Of a DNA stretch of 64,000 bases, positions 1-15,017 are shown piece after piece. Numbering within the stretch: position 1 is the stretch's first letter; each line of letters opens with the position of its first letter. The notes below the pieces were generated by a model, which saw only the letters and a list, made by a program, of their open reading frames with translations, did no database searches and was not told the DNA's origin. The position numbers were made by a program, and so were the translations under genes. This stretch comes from Istiophorus platypterus (Eukaryota; Chordata; Actinopteri; Istiophoriformes; Istiophoridae): the NCBI GenBank assembly GCA_016859345.1, contig CM029111.1, positions 12,589,714 through 12,653,713 of the forward strand, in the 5' to 3' direction.

Positions 1-1294
1 ATAAGGTGGATTGCACTGATGTGAGGCAATCAACTCTCCTGAATTAAACACATCATTAAGGTCCATTTACGCCCACAGGAGGTGATAATGACATGAGAGA
101 ATGACATTGTGTTGTAGCAAAAGAAAAGACAGCCTCTCACTGGTAACAACTGAGCAAACAGCAGTGTTTATTTTCCAAACGCTAACAACCGACTGATGAT
201 GACAGATCCTCGTTCTAAATTGAAAAAGGGTGACATTTCAAGGCAAAAGCGTTACCTCTGAACATGCAGTCATGCAAATAAAATATCCCGCATGGTGCAG
301 ACAAACTGCTGTGTTGTTGTTGGTGTTTGAGGTGAGGCTTTCTCTAGTTAGTATGAGCACTGCGAGCCTTGCAAGACAGAGTGAGTGGGGGTTAGTGCTG
401 CAAGCTGAAAGACAGGGACAGCCAGATTCATGTCTGCGCTTTATATCCTATATGGTCAGATCATTTCAGAATTAACGCTGTTAGGCTGTTATGTCATGTC
501 TCTAAGCACCGTCAGTGGCCCAGCCGTACAATTTATGTGTCGCTAAAAACTATTTGACAAAGTGTCTTTTCAATTTCACCTGCTGCGTAATTTATATCAA
601 ACTGTGACTTTTAATTGACAGGCTTTTAATTCAACAAACCAGATTTACACAGCGGATCCACTGAATGTATATATATATAGCTTAACTTTTACACTCAACT
701 ACGGGGACACATTTTTGTATTTTATTTTATATTTAGACCATGTAGAGAACAGTCACCCATAATATAGACGGGGTGACAGATTGGGAGTTAAGGCACATTG
801 ACCAAGTCTAATACTGTAGGTAAGAACCTTCCTGCACCATTTCAGGCATTTTTCGAGGAAAGTTATTTGAAAATAAAAATCCCTTTCAACCCCTGTAATT
901 AACACAAATACTCTCTGAAATGGTCGTTCTCACAGGCCTCGGCTCTGACAGTGACAGGTCAATGCCACAAAGCATGCACAGTTGCAATCGACTGCCATAG
1001 TTTGACCAACACGTCCCAGTCCCAACATGCAGCATCCAGGAAAAACGATTCACCGCAGTAAGGGGAAAGAGAGCACTGTGAGATACCTCCGAATACACCA
1101 ATGTGAATGCACAGACCACCCGAAATGAGAGCAGTGTGTTTATGTTATGGGCATATGCATGGAGACTACATGTGTTTACATGCATGTGATGCATGCATGC
1201 TAGATATGTATTGTATGTTTGTGAGGTTGTTTGTATAGCCTTCTGTTTGTATTACAAAATGCATCTCTCGCTCTCTTCCTGTGTGTGCTTGTTT

Positions 1295-1333
<39 letters not shown>

Positions 1334-3832
1334 CAGCATTGTGTGGCCAACTCTTCAGATGATTGAACTCCTGAGCATGTCTGCATCTGCCTGCTATTTG
1401 TGAATGTTTATGATTTGCTATGCTAACAGAATGAACGCTTCCACATGATGGCTTGCTCCGTCCTGATATCTAAAATTACTTGACACACAGACAAAACGTA
1501 AAAATTAGCCTGTTTCTGTCCAAAATTCCAATTTTAAAGTTCGTGTGGTCCATTGAACAAATATCTCTAAAAAGTGTGTGTTTGCCTGTGTATGCTTGAG
1601 AGAGAGCAGTCCATGTGAGCCATTCATACAAGACTTGCTGACATTAAAATTCTCACCTACAGTTTTCACAGTATCACAAACAGTGGTGAGATGGGAGGGA
1701 TAAAGCAGCAACACTTCCAACCAGAGTAGCATATGGTGTGTTATTACAAAATTCACGGCCAAGCCTGGGTGAGAGAAGATGCCGCATAATGGAGGAAAAT
1801 GTTGCAGAATGCATATGAAACAACCCACAAGATGAATCGAAGAGCGATGCGACGGCATACTGAATGAGCCCACCAGACTAGCAACAAAGCCACTGAAAAG
1901 GCGAAACCTGTTTTGCAATCATGTGCCATGTTCCTTTCGGAGGAGGTATGCAGGGACTCGGTGAATCATAAATGTTTCTAGACCAATCGCGAGGCTAAAC
2001 AGGAAGGTATTTTACCTTTTTGCGGTTGCCATGGATACCCTGTACACTCTACTATACAACAGTACTATTTCTGAATGTGGTGGCTGGAGGGGTAATTATC
2101 TGTACGTGCCATGCAGACAGAATACGACAACCTCAGCAAGACATTTTCATCTTGTTTGTGACATTTAAGACTATCAGAAACTTAATTCAGGATCGGAATA
2201 TGATTTCTTGGCTCCAAGAGACCATTTGTTTAAAAGCCCTGAAAAAGATGAAAATGAAATATCTCTCTGCAAAACAGAGGTAGCTATTGCATTTTGTAAC
2301 AAGTCATATATATTGAAAAACACTGATAATTCTTTGCCACAGGGTTATTGCATTAAAACCTGGTGCACCAAATTGAGATATCTTTGTAAATCTATGCAGC
2401 TTTTGAATTTTTTGTTTTTATTTTTTTATTACATAAAGCAACGACAGTTTCAGCAGACACTGCTTTTGAGTCTCTCGAGTCCTAGTGCAGGGTAGTGGTG
2501 CCTTGCTGAAGGTCTTCCAACGTTCCTGTCACTCGCTCTTCCATCAGTGATTCATTTGGCAGATCGTTCGTTTTATTGAGGTTTTTATTAACTAACAGAG
2601 TGTCTGGGAGATGGAGCGCCCCAGTGTTGACCGCAGAGCAGCCCCCCCCACCCTCCACCTCTGTAACCCCAGACTCTGTGGGGGGAAATCAGAGATTTTA
2701 AATGGCTGACTGCTTCCTAATCTGGCACACCGACTGTACATTTGCTCTGCCTTGGGAATAAGACAGGCTAAGATATATAATTTGGTTGTGGTCCACTTTG
2801 TGAATGACAGCTTGGCTGACCAGACCTTGACACAGGTCTGGCTCCCATCAGGGCTGTGGTAATAACGGAGATCCAGAAACATTGAGCTAATCAGCCACTA
2901 CCCAAACCGAACTCTCAAAGTTAACAGCCACTCAAACCAAGCAACCACCTCGGCAGTCTGCTCTGCGGGCGTAGCTTCTAATTCTATTTCTGGGTTGGTC
3001 TTCCTGAAAATGAAAATATGTCTTACACACTAAAGCTCTCTAAAGCTCGAACTTTGAATCTCGGCTCACTAACACCGCAAAGAACTGGCTAAATTGATAA
3101 GTTTAAATGGGTTTGCACTGTAAACAGAAACTATTAATAAGACTATGGTTAAATAGGCGGATAAAATAAAGGCCTGTCTGTGCAATTCTGCATGGCTAAA
3201 CGCAATCCGAACATGTTTATCCAGACGCGTGCTTTGACTCTTCTGTGCCTGCAGGTCCCATCTGATGGAAAACTGCCCTTCAGAGCGGTTCAATATGCCC
3301 GAGTAGCTGAATGATTTTTACTCAACTTAAGTCAACTGAGGCAAACACTGATAAATGCCAGTGGAAGGTTAGGTCGGGTGTGTGAGTTAATCCCCAATGG
3401 GAGGCAGTGGAAGAATTGACCCAAGGGCTAATATAAGGTCTGCTTCTGACTGCACGGCTGAGAAACAGAGGAAAAGGGACAGCTCCCGCACAGTGTCCGG
3501 TGAAGGACAAGAGGAGGAGGAAGAAAAGCCAAAGCAGATGCAAGGGACTGAGAGGTTACTGGAGCAGCAGCAGCAGAGGGGAAAGCACAGTGGGTGGTAG
3601 CCTTTTGTCCTTGTATGTCACAGATCAAGAGAAAAGGCTCGGGCGTACAGCTACTGTAACAAGGCCCGTGTTTCGACTCGCATTTTACCATAAAAACCCT
3701 CATTTCAGATGTTAATTAAATTTGCCGTAGGAAATCGGAGGCTAAGATAACCATTTGCGGTTCCACATTTTCTCCCTCAAAAGCCATTTTGTTTCTTGCC
3801 CGTGGTAGATGCATCGTGGCGGGATGACTCAC
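1..3832 (-). other. scube3 intron after EGF5 exon (partial)
   Basis: No exon, RNA gene or clear transposon was recognised. A search by eye for the next expected module (ETCAVNNGGC) on the minus strand found nothing. Contents are a GT microsatellite at 1297-1332 and ordinary AT-rich DNA. Confidence 0.7.
1297..1332. repeat. (GT)n microsatellite
   Basis: About 18 GT units are visible directly. Confidence 0.97.
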
Positions 3833-3949
3833 CTACACAAGTCTTTCCATCGCTGTGCAGGACGAACTTCATGTGACACGAGCACTTGGGGCCGTGGTCG
3901 GTCTCCTCGCAGATGTGCTGGCAACCCCCATTACCGTAGTTACACGTCA
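3833..3949 (-). CDS. scube3: scube3 coding exon 6: EGF-like domain 5
   Basis: The exon has 117 nt and covers residues 211-249, starting LTCNYGNGGCQHIC and ending LHSDGKTCV. It holds six cysteines and lacks a calcium-binding signature. The acceptor is GATAG and the donor GTGAGT, both phase 1. The first Leu codon is split, with its T coming from the previous exon. KFVLHSDGKTC matches SCUBE3 (KFVLHTDGKTC) better than SCUBE1 (KYALHSDGRTC). This is the last scube3 exon in the window. The next one, expected to begin with ETCAVNNGGC, is outside. Confidence 0.95.
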
Positions 3950-5400
3950 CTATCAAAGGATACATAGATACTGTAAACTGTACGTGCAGGGTGATATTAC
4001 TTGTGCATTTGATGTTTTTTATTTGAAAGTGGGCAGTGGGAGATGAGGGTACAGAGATGTACATCACAGGTGACCAGCTGGATACCCCAGAATGATAAAC
4101 ACTCTTTCTCTGGGCCCTATGGGCTCTGGGCTCTATGATGTAAATAGTGCGGGCTAAATTCAGAATTCATTCAATGCTCCTTCAGAGGGCTTCAATGAGG
4201 ACATACTGTAAATATGAGTTCCTTAATGGTTTGGATTAACAAAATCACAGCTGAGTCTAAACATCTCTGCAATATAGAGAAGACATGCTGAAAAATGCCT
4301 GAAATTACTGTAGACACACACCGGTGTCAGCATGCCGTTAGCTATAATTATTGTTTAGACTCAAAAATGGTTAAATGCAATTAAGAGTACTGCAAACAAA
4401 TAGGACCTCTGGGCATCTTTCGAAATTTTGATTGCTTATTAAACACTGTGTGCAACTGGTCTCGGATTAAGGTCAAAAATCTGTGTGCCATAATATGAAG
4501 AAGGGCATGTCGCGATTTACATATACACCACCTCAAGTTGTGAAACTATGTTAATTACATTAATCATTGTTGTGGCTTTAATCCTTTATTACTTCCAGTA
4601 CTAAGTCTTTTTATCCTCTGACTGAAGAATTACATTGGAAGTGCAGAGGATTTGAGAGGTCATATTTTTAAACTCTCCAACAGCTGATGAGGTGGACCTT
4701 GAGCAAGAGGCTGAACCGACTCACTCATTGTAAGTCACTCTGAAGAACAGGATTTCTGGTATGAGTTTGTGTGTTTGTGTGTGTGTGTGTGTGTTTGTGT
4801 GTGTGTGCGTGCGTGCGTGTGTGTCTTTGCAAAGCTCTAAGTGCAAATACATTTATATGCTGGTGGGTGAGCGAAGCATTAACCTTGGCACTTTAAACAC
4901 ACCTGTGATGACAGAGTGAAAAAGAGCATGAGTGAACTGAGCCTTCCACCGCCATCCTGTCTGCACCCTACCATCCCAGCGCCTTTTGCCCTTTTCCTGG
5001 GCTGTCACAGAAAAACTATAGAATAACACTTCTCCAATCCTTATCCAAACACAGACAAATCCCCCATCAGCCCTGGCCCCAGCTCTGACAGGATGATCTC
5101 CGTTGCACAGCAACAGGAAGTGTGCGCTGTCCATCAGAGCGGTCCCCTTCGAGTAACCTCCACACTTGCCCTGGTTGTGTAAATGATCACTCTTTATTTG
5201 ATAAACATGTTTTTCTTTACGAGGACTATTCAGAAGATTAGTCACAGCTTAGTAATGTAACGTAAATGTCAGTAACCTACTTCAAAATTGTTGGAAGGCA
5301 TTTGTGGAATGAGTGCAATTATCCATCATCGGCAAGTTTCCAACCCCAATCACCTTTTCATGAGGAGCCTATAAATCCTCAGTGTTTGTGTGCGTGTGTA

Positions 5401-5438
<38 letters not shown>

Positions 5439-8400
5439 TGTGTGTGTGTGTGATTCTTTAACTGTGCTAGAGGTTGCGATGACTTACATTTGCAGTCCTT
5501 CATGTTACGGGTGAGCTGGAATCCAGGTCGGCACTCACAGGAGATGCCACCCTTCTGTGATTCCCTACAGATGTGTGCACAGCCGTGATTCTTGTCCATG
5601 CAGGTGGGTCCCTCCTTTGTGCCTTCTGGTTGCACTGCGAAGGAAACAGCAAGACACGGAGAGAGAGTTTATCTCCTAAAGGCCAGAAAGTTTACTCAAG
5701 TTCCCTTTTTTTTTCTTAAAGCCAAAGACCATTCAGTAAACTAAGAGTTTGGTTTTAAATTGGGTATTACAGAGCTGGCGGGAGGAGCAAAAATGTTCAA
5801 ATGCCTGTCACGCATTCTGACCCTCAGTCACATACTGTATATGCCTACTCCTGGTGACTGACATGCCCTGTACCCCTTTACAAAGATTCAAACACTTGTT
5901 GGAACTCGTCTCAGGCTATAAAAAGGAGGCTGCCTACAGAAAGGATAAAACTCCCAGCGGGAGCTGAACCTGTAGACCTGTAATTTTAATTGAGGTAATC
6001 CCCCATAAAGAAAAGAAAACACCGAAAAAAAGAAAAAAAAAAATTACCTCCCTGGTTAAATTCTCCCTGCAGAGACTGAGCTCAAAAGGGATTGCACTAA
6101 AACAAAGGTGTCAGTGCACATTTGCTTGAGTCCTCAAGACATGGAAGAACTTCAGTAACAATGTGATTCTAAAAAACACCAAATGAAGATGTTATTGAAA
6201 AAAAAAAGGCATTTAAATATTCAAAGCTTTACTAAACATGGCACACAAAGATGCATAATTTCTGTGTGATGTATAAATGCTTGATGAGGAGGTACAGCAG
6301 ACTCCCAGCATGCGTTTGACTCGGGACCCTCATGTCATGAATTATAACGTGAATGGACGCGGTGCTCCCTGTACTTTGCTGCGTACTGTAATAATACGGC
6401 TGCCTTTGCAGGAGGAGACTGATATTTGAATTATTCGTTCTGAAACCCTGCCACCGCAACAGATGCAGGGACAAACCCCAGCTCTCTGGCTCATTAAAAA
6501 CCAAACTTTTCCTTCTCTTCCGGCGAACATGGAGGCAGTGCACAAGAAGACATCTCCATTAATGTCTCATTAAATCTGCCGTTGCACAGAAGGGTGTTTG
6601 GAGGTCTAACTTTCTTAATTAGTCAACTTTTTTGCTATAATTTAAAGCACTTGCGTACGTGTGTGGAAGTGTCAACACCTGGTAAAACTCAAATAACCTT
6701 GTGCACTCTTCCTCTAAAGCCCACACCTAGTCATTCAGTCTTGTCAACCATGTGCTGTGATACAGATTCTATGTAGCTGCCTCAAAGACTACACGGAGAA
6801 ACAATCTCATCTTGACAGAAACAGGTTTTCACATTATTCAAGCCATAATTACTTATTTTTGTACTATTACTCCTGCCACCATAACCTCCTTTAATTACTC
6901 GCTCTTGTTTTGCTCGTTTTGCCAAACACTCAGCCTGCTCTTTTGTGTATTTTCACTCGTGGCTGATGTGAGGAATCTGTTTTGGGTTTCACCATACTTC
7001 CAACGGCTGACAATGCAAGTGTGACAGACAATTCTGACCCCCTGGTTAAATACCTTCCATCACTTTAAGTCTGTCAACAAGTGTCACGAGGTCATACAAT
7101 CCTCTCAGACGTCCCCCGTCTGAGCTCTTGTCAACCTCGCGGGCACGGTGAGCTATCAGACGCTAACTGCAGCAAGAGTCTTCCCTGCTACACAAATGCA
7201 CCTCAGCTCTGAAGGCGAAAGGAAAAAGGCACGGCGCGACTGAGTGAAGTGACCATGAATGGAAGCCAACTTAGCAGCTGCTTTAAAGTGCTTCCAAATT
7301 TCACAGCGAGCCATGTGGATATTTAAGTAGGATGTGGAATTCAGTGGTCCCTTTTCTTGGCTTTGTGTCTATCTGAGGCCAGCACAAAAAAACTTGACAG
7401 AGGATTGAATTTCCAACTATGTGACCCCAATGGACTAAAGATTACTTACTAAGGTTGTATTATGCATCCCAAAACTCACTTCACTCCCACCTTCATTTTT
7501 ATGCAGACCCTCTACCCCAATGCTACAGACCCATCCATCAATAATATGTCAAGCTGGGGCCAGGAACCTGGGCCTTCATCTCTCTGAGGACCAATAAAAG
7601 CCAAAGTGTTGACACAATAGCCCTTTTCTCCAGGCTAGGCCCAGCTATCACCCACCGTGTGCAGTTTCCTCTTACTGGCTGCCAAAGGCCTCCAGTTTTT
7701 ATCATTTCTAAATGATGGGAAGCAGAAAGAAAAACATTCATTCATAAGAAGGTGGGGTACGAAAAAAAAAACCCTCTAGATCATATATGCCATGATCCAC
7801 TAAAACAATCTGCGGACCCATAAAACATAACTCTATATGTAGAAACTAATAAAAACTATCACGGACCACTTTATAGGCAGAGACAGGAAATGGAGTCCAG
7901 TGTCTTGGAATTGAGAGGGAGTCCGTTCAAATAGCTACCAAGGGACAAACCAGAGTGGATATAGGTTTTCACACAGCTCGACGTGGACAGACAAAACTAC
8001 TGTGCTTGTGGTAAAAAGGGAACTCTGCAATTAACCAAGAAAACAAGTGGGAGTGTTTCCTTTGTGAAGCAGCCACAACTATATACTCCAAGGGCAGGTC
8101 GTGACCTCTGTGCCTAACGGCAAGAGGTGATTCTGTTGTCAGAATGCTATTTGTTTTAACAGAACAGTTTGATACTTTAGGAAATATGCTCCTTCGCTTT
8201 CTTTGCTGAGAGTTAGATGAACAGATCAATGCCAATATCGTGGTGAAAAACGATCCAAAAGCAAGTTTTGATTCAAATGTTGCAGGATCCTGATTGGTGC
8301 ACGGAAGTATGTGTCATCACCTTTTCCTAACGGAGCCCTGCCCGTTTAAAATAAGAGAGCTGATTGAGCTGATGGATTTTCAGGGCCTTTACAGATCCGG

Positions 8401-11400
8401 TATAGGGGCAGACACACTTACAAGACTTATTTTAGTCATTCGCAATAAGACTTGCGACCCACTAAGATTCGGTCGAGCTCACTTTTCCTGTTTCCTGTTT
8501 GGTCACTTTTCCTGCTCTTAGCCAAAGATAGAACAGCATGATCCTCTGGGGATAAAGTGACCACCGTAAGTTGCTTTTTTCAATCTCTTGAAGCATAATC
8601 AATTTGTGAGTCTGTCACCGCGTCATTGGGACTTCAGCTTAATACAGTACATGAGATCGGCCTCAGCGCCTGCAGGACATGGCATTAAGTGCAGGTCACA
8701 TCCCAAGGCTGCCTTTCTAAAAAAAAAAAAAAAAAAAAAAAACAGCAGGTGAGGAAAACAGAAAAAAAGTCAAGGAAAATAAGGATTTATCAATGATGGC
8801 AACTCCTGTGGTAAAGTTAGTCTAAATATATAGCCTCTCAGAGAGGCTGGCTGGAGCTCAAATCACTATCTAAGGCAGAGGCTGGTAATTTAAACACTAT
8901 AGCTTGTGAGCTACGAATGAAGAGGTTGTTTCTCTAGCTCTCCCAGAACCAGAACCATACATTGCAATCTACTGAAGACATACTATATTTTGACGGAGTA
9001 AAACATCTGTATCTTGCATCTTGCAAGGAAGCATTCTACCAAAACACATGTGCAGGAGCTACAAGCTCTGCAAGACTTGGTTTTGAGTTAAAACTGGCCT
9101 ACTAAAAATACAAACAGGAGTAAATTTTCAGTAGCAGGGTATGACTTTTATCACGACATGGGGAACTGTGCAAAAAGAAGAAAAGTTAACATGGGTGCTC
9201 CAGCTAAGATGCCAACTCCTGTGATTCTCGAACAAAAGATCCAAGGAGGCCACAAGTTCTTCATCACAGCGCTGCAAGCTCTCTTAAACCTGAAAACCAT
9301 GTAGTGGAGAGACCGGAACAATGGGGCTGAAGTAGTGGAAGGCATGCAAAGAGTTTATAGTCTGCTCTGAGTGCTCGGGGCAATGAAAAGAGGGCTCATG
9401 GTCCGGACTGAGCTCCTGTCATACGTCTCAGACGCGACACGGTCCCCTCTTTGCTTGACGCTGGCTGGAGGACATTAAGCAGCTCGCTAGTGTTGGTCGG
9501 TTACAAACTGAAAAGAAGGGGCCTAAGCATGGAGCCACCACACTATTAAAGCAACATTCCTTCCTCTTAGATAATGGGCCCTTAAAAGTTTTAATAGGAG
9601 GATAAAAATGTCAGCGCATGGAAAGGCGAATGGGAAAAGGAGCTGAACCGGATTGGGTTGGGTTGGGCTGAGCTGCGACGCAGATGGACAGACAGAGCAA
9701 CAGGGGCAGCCAGCCGGTCAAGGAAGTGAGTCTTCCCGACCGACTCCGTTCACTGAGAGGAAGGAGGAACCATCCGAGTGCTACTGTTTGGTCGGTTGTG
9801 CTAGCACTGGATTTTCTCCAGCTCCCGAAGGCCTGGTTGAAGCCGCTCATTTCGACCCCTTTCTCACAGAGGTGGTACTGAGTGCATAAACAACCTCGGA
9901 ACGGGAAGGACAGCAGAGAGCATTCTGGATGGATGCATGTCACCGCAAAAAGTGCTCAATTTACAGCTTTTATTAGTGTAAGAAGCTCCTGAGATTAGAA
10001 CAAGCCAAAAACATTCAGGATATGCTGGGAACCAAACTCTAACACAGTTAGAGCGATACACTTTAAGTGAGTACTTGTGAAATAGACAAGACGACAGTAG
10101 ATATGCCTATGAAAGGCTCTTTGGAATTTCTTATGAAGTCAATGATACACAAATGAGTGTATTGCCTGTGAGCACACTTGCATTAATGTATGTATATGCA
10201 TTGACAAGGGTTCATCTGAATAATGTATGCATGTTGCGTGCGCGTTTGTGTGCGTCTGCCCATCTGTGTCACCGACAGAGGAGCAGCACCTGCTGGGGAC
10301 TTTGCCACTCTCCCCCTCAGTCCTCCTCTCATTCTATCAAGGTCACCTCACTGTGCAGTCCCAGAGGAGCCGGGCATCCTCCCAACAGAGCAGACAGCAC
10401 AGCAGCGGAGCACGTCCAGGCTGCTAGCTGTCTTTAATATAGAGATACAAAGGATATGAGATACAGTATGTTATTACACAGCCGCATTCTTTCCAAAAAT
10501 CAAAGGGAGCGGCAACTGAAGAAGGCGTCTGTCTCTGCAGAGCTCAGTCTGGCCCCACTGGTTAAAGCTATGACAGCCAAGTGTTAGTGGAAAAACCCCA
10601 CTGGCATTCAGGCAGTCCGCAGCAGCATGCCGGGCTAGCCAGCTTAGAGATGGCCTTCAGCAATCCCAAGAGCAAAAGGGATGCCCATCTCAAACGAGGT
10701 ACGGAGAATTCAGCGGCAAGGCGGCCCACATTTGCTAGAGCTCAAGTCACAGATGTATATTTGTTCAAGGGCGGGGGTGAGTGGGTGGGGGCGTGGGGCA
10801 TGTGAAAGTCTGGACAAAGAGGGAGGACGAGGGGTGATGATGTAGCAAAGAGACAGGGAGTGAAAGAAGACGACGAGGGGGGTCGGAGAGAGGAAGACAG
10901 GAGGGACATGAAAGTGTCCTTTATGTCTTCATCCCTGGAGCCACTGGAGAGACTTAATAGGTAGCAATGGAGACATGAGGCGTTCCTTTTGCTCCACTTC
11001 CCTAGAATAGGAAAAGAGCCTGGTTATACGGTTGGGCTGCAGAGCAATGGAGCAGCGACTTCTGCACTTGTAAAAACAATGCTGTGGCCAATGCGCAGAC
11101 AGGCATGCAGGCCTGCTGAGAAGCGCCGAGGGGAACATGTAAGAACCATGTCGTCTCCTGCACAAAATACATAAAAACCCACAAAATTCCTCATGACAAA
11201 TGGTTATATATTTGACTTTGCAATATTAAAACATGCATTGTTGCGTCATGCACCACCACAAAACTAAAACAGGCTTCGGTGACCCGGTGCCTGATTTCAT
11301 TCAGAGGGAATGTCATGGCTGCAGAACAAAACTAACGGAGAATATGATGTGGCTATTTATTATGGATTTCATCACATTTATTGGAAAATTCCTTGCACTG

Positions 11401-14400
11401 CTACAGCACTGGTCGGTGCAGATGCTGCGGCTCTGGCCGGCATCCTGAAGCTGACATGCCACGGTCTGCATCTAAATGTCAGAACAGAACGTGTCTAAAC
11501 GTGCCTCCAGCGGGATTAAAATGAAAAATGATTGGGTTTTGTGCTAGCGCGAGACTGCGTGTGTGTATGTGATGACGTCCATCAGGTCCACTGTGTTCAT
11601 ATTCGAAATTTGAGAAAGAGACCGCAAGACAGACAGTGAGGAGATTAGCTGCACAAGGGGCAATGACCCCTTTGGGAGACTGATGAAAATTGTAAACACG
11701 GGAAGAGGTTTTCACTTCCTGGGCCTAATGTATAGAAAAAGAGCTCCGCCTATATCTTGAGCCAGGCGGCTGATGAAGAAATTTTTATATTGCTTTTTCA
11801 CAATATCGTGAAGATGGTAAATATAAGTAAAATGATTTGAATGTGCATTTGACACATATTGTGGTGTAATAGCCCCTGCTGAGCTGGGGCCACAACTAAC
11901 CAGACGGTAATGCGATCATCAGGCCGGCGTGAATTTTCAGGCTCCTTGCTGACGTCCGCTGACGTTTAAGCCGTTACTGATTGGCGGAGCGACGGGGAGC
12001 TTGACCGGGGCGACTCAACTTCTCTTCTCTCCCCCTTCCTTTGCCTCGTGCTGGCTCAACGTGTTCATCTGTACCGTCTCAGAATGAATTCTACAGTATT
12101 TTGTGTCCTCTGAGCTGAAGAAAACAAGGACTGGATGCATAAGTTACTATACATGGTTTACATAACAGCCCATCAGTGCACACTTGAGGTAATTGCGCTA
12201 CCGGATATTCAGAAATGTAGAGGACTAAAATTATGGACGTGTGGGTTGACTGAGCCTGGAATTCCTGAATTCCAATGTGCTGGATCCCATCTCACGCACA
12301 TATGTCCCTGTTATCCTCCTATATAAAAGAGACAATAAATCAAACGCAAACCAGTGGAACCCTTCTTGACCTAAATGGCATTCCTATCAACCACTAAGCA
12401 CCTTGGCTGGCCTTTCAAAGGCCTTATTTCTTGACTGGAAGAAATGTTTGGGGAGAATAAATGAACTGTTACATTTTGGCCAGCTAGACGATGGAGCCTT
12501 CATTTGGCCGGAGTTATTCCTGTTCAGGGGGGCAGGGGCAGGTCTAATAAGAGACAGGCCAGCAGCAGCCTTGTCATTAGCTGTGAGGCTGGCAGACCCC
12601 TGCTGCCTAATTGGCACAGGCTCACTGCTAACAAGGGCCTCATATCAGCAGGGGAAACAGACTGGTAGAGCCAGGCACTGCAGTGACCAGCTCTCCGTTG
12701 TCCCCAGACAGACTCGCCGAAGTTGCCGAGGGAACACCTGACCCATTAATGAAAGAAATGGAAAGCTGATGTCTTTTTAATGAGAACAATAAAACTCATG
12801 AGCAAACTGCGCCCGAGGCTTTGCTCTTTAAGATGAGACTTGGCAGAATGGATGGAAGGTTGCATTTAGAGCGACTTGGCTGGGAGATTGGATCCGTTTT
12901 AATTTTCTCAATGATTTTTTTTTTTTTCCCCGAGGCACTTGCGCAGGATTTTTCAGTGAGTGAGCAGAGTGATGTTTCCGACAGTTCTGCAGGTTTATTG
13001 TCCAATAACTTCCTTGCAACTTCTATTTTCCTCCAAACACACAATGTAATAAGAGCAGTAATAATAAGCAGATGAGTAGTTGTTCTGTCTGTTAGTCTTT
13101 CAAAAATAATGAAACAATGACAGGGCAGCTATCTGATGAGTGGAGGAAGTTTATAGATTGATGGCAGCTTTAATCTCTTGATCCAAATGGGCCTCATCTG
13201 GAAGCAATAAAGACAAAATTAATATGAAAATGGAAGATTAACAGGAACTGAGGGCATTTTATCAAGAATGAGAGAGGAGAGAGGAAGTGAAAGCCAGACA
13301 GAGGGAGCTTGGCAAGACTGGACTGGTGTTCACAGTCTGCTTCTGACACCACCGATGTAGTTGTGGTGCTTTGAAACACATGATCCAGCTTTTCACTCCA
13401 CTCAAATAACACTGCGTTTATGAAATGCAAACATTGACAGTTCACTAGGCCAGGCTGATCTCATAAACCACACTTCCAAGATCCTTGGTTCACCATCCAG
13501 GGGAACTCGGGAACATCACAGCCTAATGACTCCCGGCACAAGCAGTTATCCTACAAAAGACAGAGGAAAGACGAGGAGGCCCGGGATGAGGAGACGCTTG
13601 GATCCTGCCGTACATGCCGTCAGGGCTCACTGACTGAGAGGCTCTCCTGCAAACCCCAGGAACCAAAAGTTCTGCAACACAAGTCCCAGCCCAAACTGGC
13701 GGAGCCGAGGAATCCGTAGACAGCTGGATAATTACTCCTTGAATAAGTGAACTTTGGAATGGTGATAGCAGCTGTTCGTTTTCACTAATGTTGCGTTTTT
13801 GGAGCAATGGAGGAATCTACCGAACAAAGCACAGGGGCGGGGTACGCTGCGAGACCATGCACGGTGTGACAAACAACAAGCAGAGCAACAGCACAAGACA
13901 GAACCGCACAGGGAGCACAGTCAAGGGTATTTATATTTTGGGAGTCGAAATCCCAGTGACCTTAATCACCAGCAGCGGAACGCATCTGCTTTTAAAGTCA
14001 AACTGAGATTAAAATTAATCCTTGCTAAGAAAGCAGTGGTGTTTGTTAGGACTTGGTCAAAAATGTAATTACCAAAAGGTCTGATAGGAAAGGAATCATT
14101 CTCCATCCATTTAGCACTAAAATGTAACCTGATAAGTATTGCAACAGTGATTGTTTAGGTCTAGAAAATTAAAAGTAAAAGTTTCTGAACTAAAAGTTCT
14201 GTTATTACTGAAAACAGCACAGGATTTAAATGCTGTTTTTTTCCATTGGTGTTTCATGTTTTATTCAAAATTATGAACCAATGATGATAAGTGTTCTACA
14301 GAGGAAAAGATTTTTTGGCTCTGACTGACAATGTCAGTACTAATCTGAAAAGTTAAGCATCAGCGTGGGCGGGCGTTGAAAATGTACTGTAACACACACG

Positions 14401-14934
14401 GTCACAAAGGTATTCAACCGACTAGTGGCTGATGTTGTTGGTCAATGCTTAGTCTCATCTGTGATTTGAACACTCCCTCTGTGACTCTGTGACCATTGAT
14501 GTGAATCATAATTCAAACCACGGAACAAGGTATGGAGGTCAAATGGAATGGAAAGGCTGAAATAAGTACAATCTATTTACAGTCCAAAATGAAATAGACA
14601 AACAAAAAAAGCAGACTCATTAATTCAGCAAGTTTTATGAAAAAATCTGTAAAATGGTACAAGAATGCTTTTTCCTCTCTTTTATTTAGTGATACAAGCA
14701 GTAACTGTGGGATGGCCCCACATTTAAAAAAATTCTGACTTTAAGAAAAAATCTGAAAAACCCGAGGAACAGATCTTTTTTTTATTACATACATACACAC
14801 ACACTCACACACACACACACACACATACACATACATATACATATATATACATATATATCTATATCTATATATAGATATAGATATAGATATATCTATATAC
14901 ATATACATATATCTATCTATCTATCTATATACAT

Positions 14935-15017
<83 letters not shown>

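Larger units (their letters stand above)
3950..5487 (-). other. scube3 intron between EGF4 and EGF5 exons
   Basis: The intron has 1538 nt. It holds two GT-type microsatellites (4767-4824 and 5382-5452) and nothing else recognisable. Confidence 0.8.

Noticed and set aside
1..3832. A further scube3 EGF exon in the first 3.8 kb
   Set aside because: No cysteine-spaced EGF pattern with splice sites was found on the minus strand.
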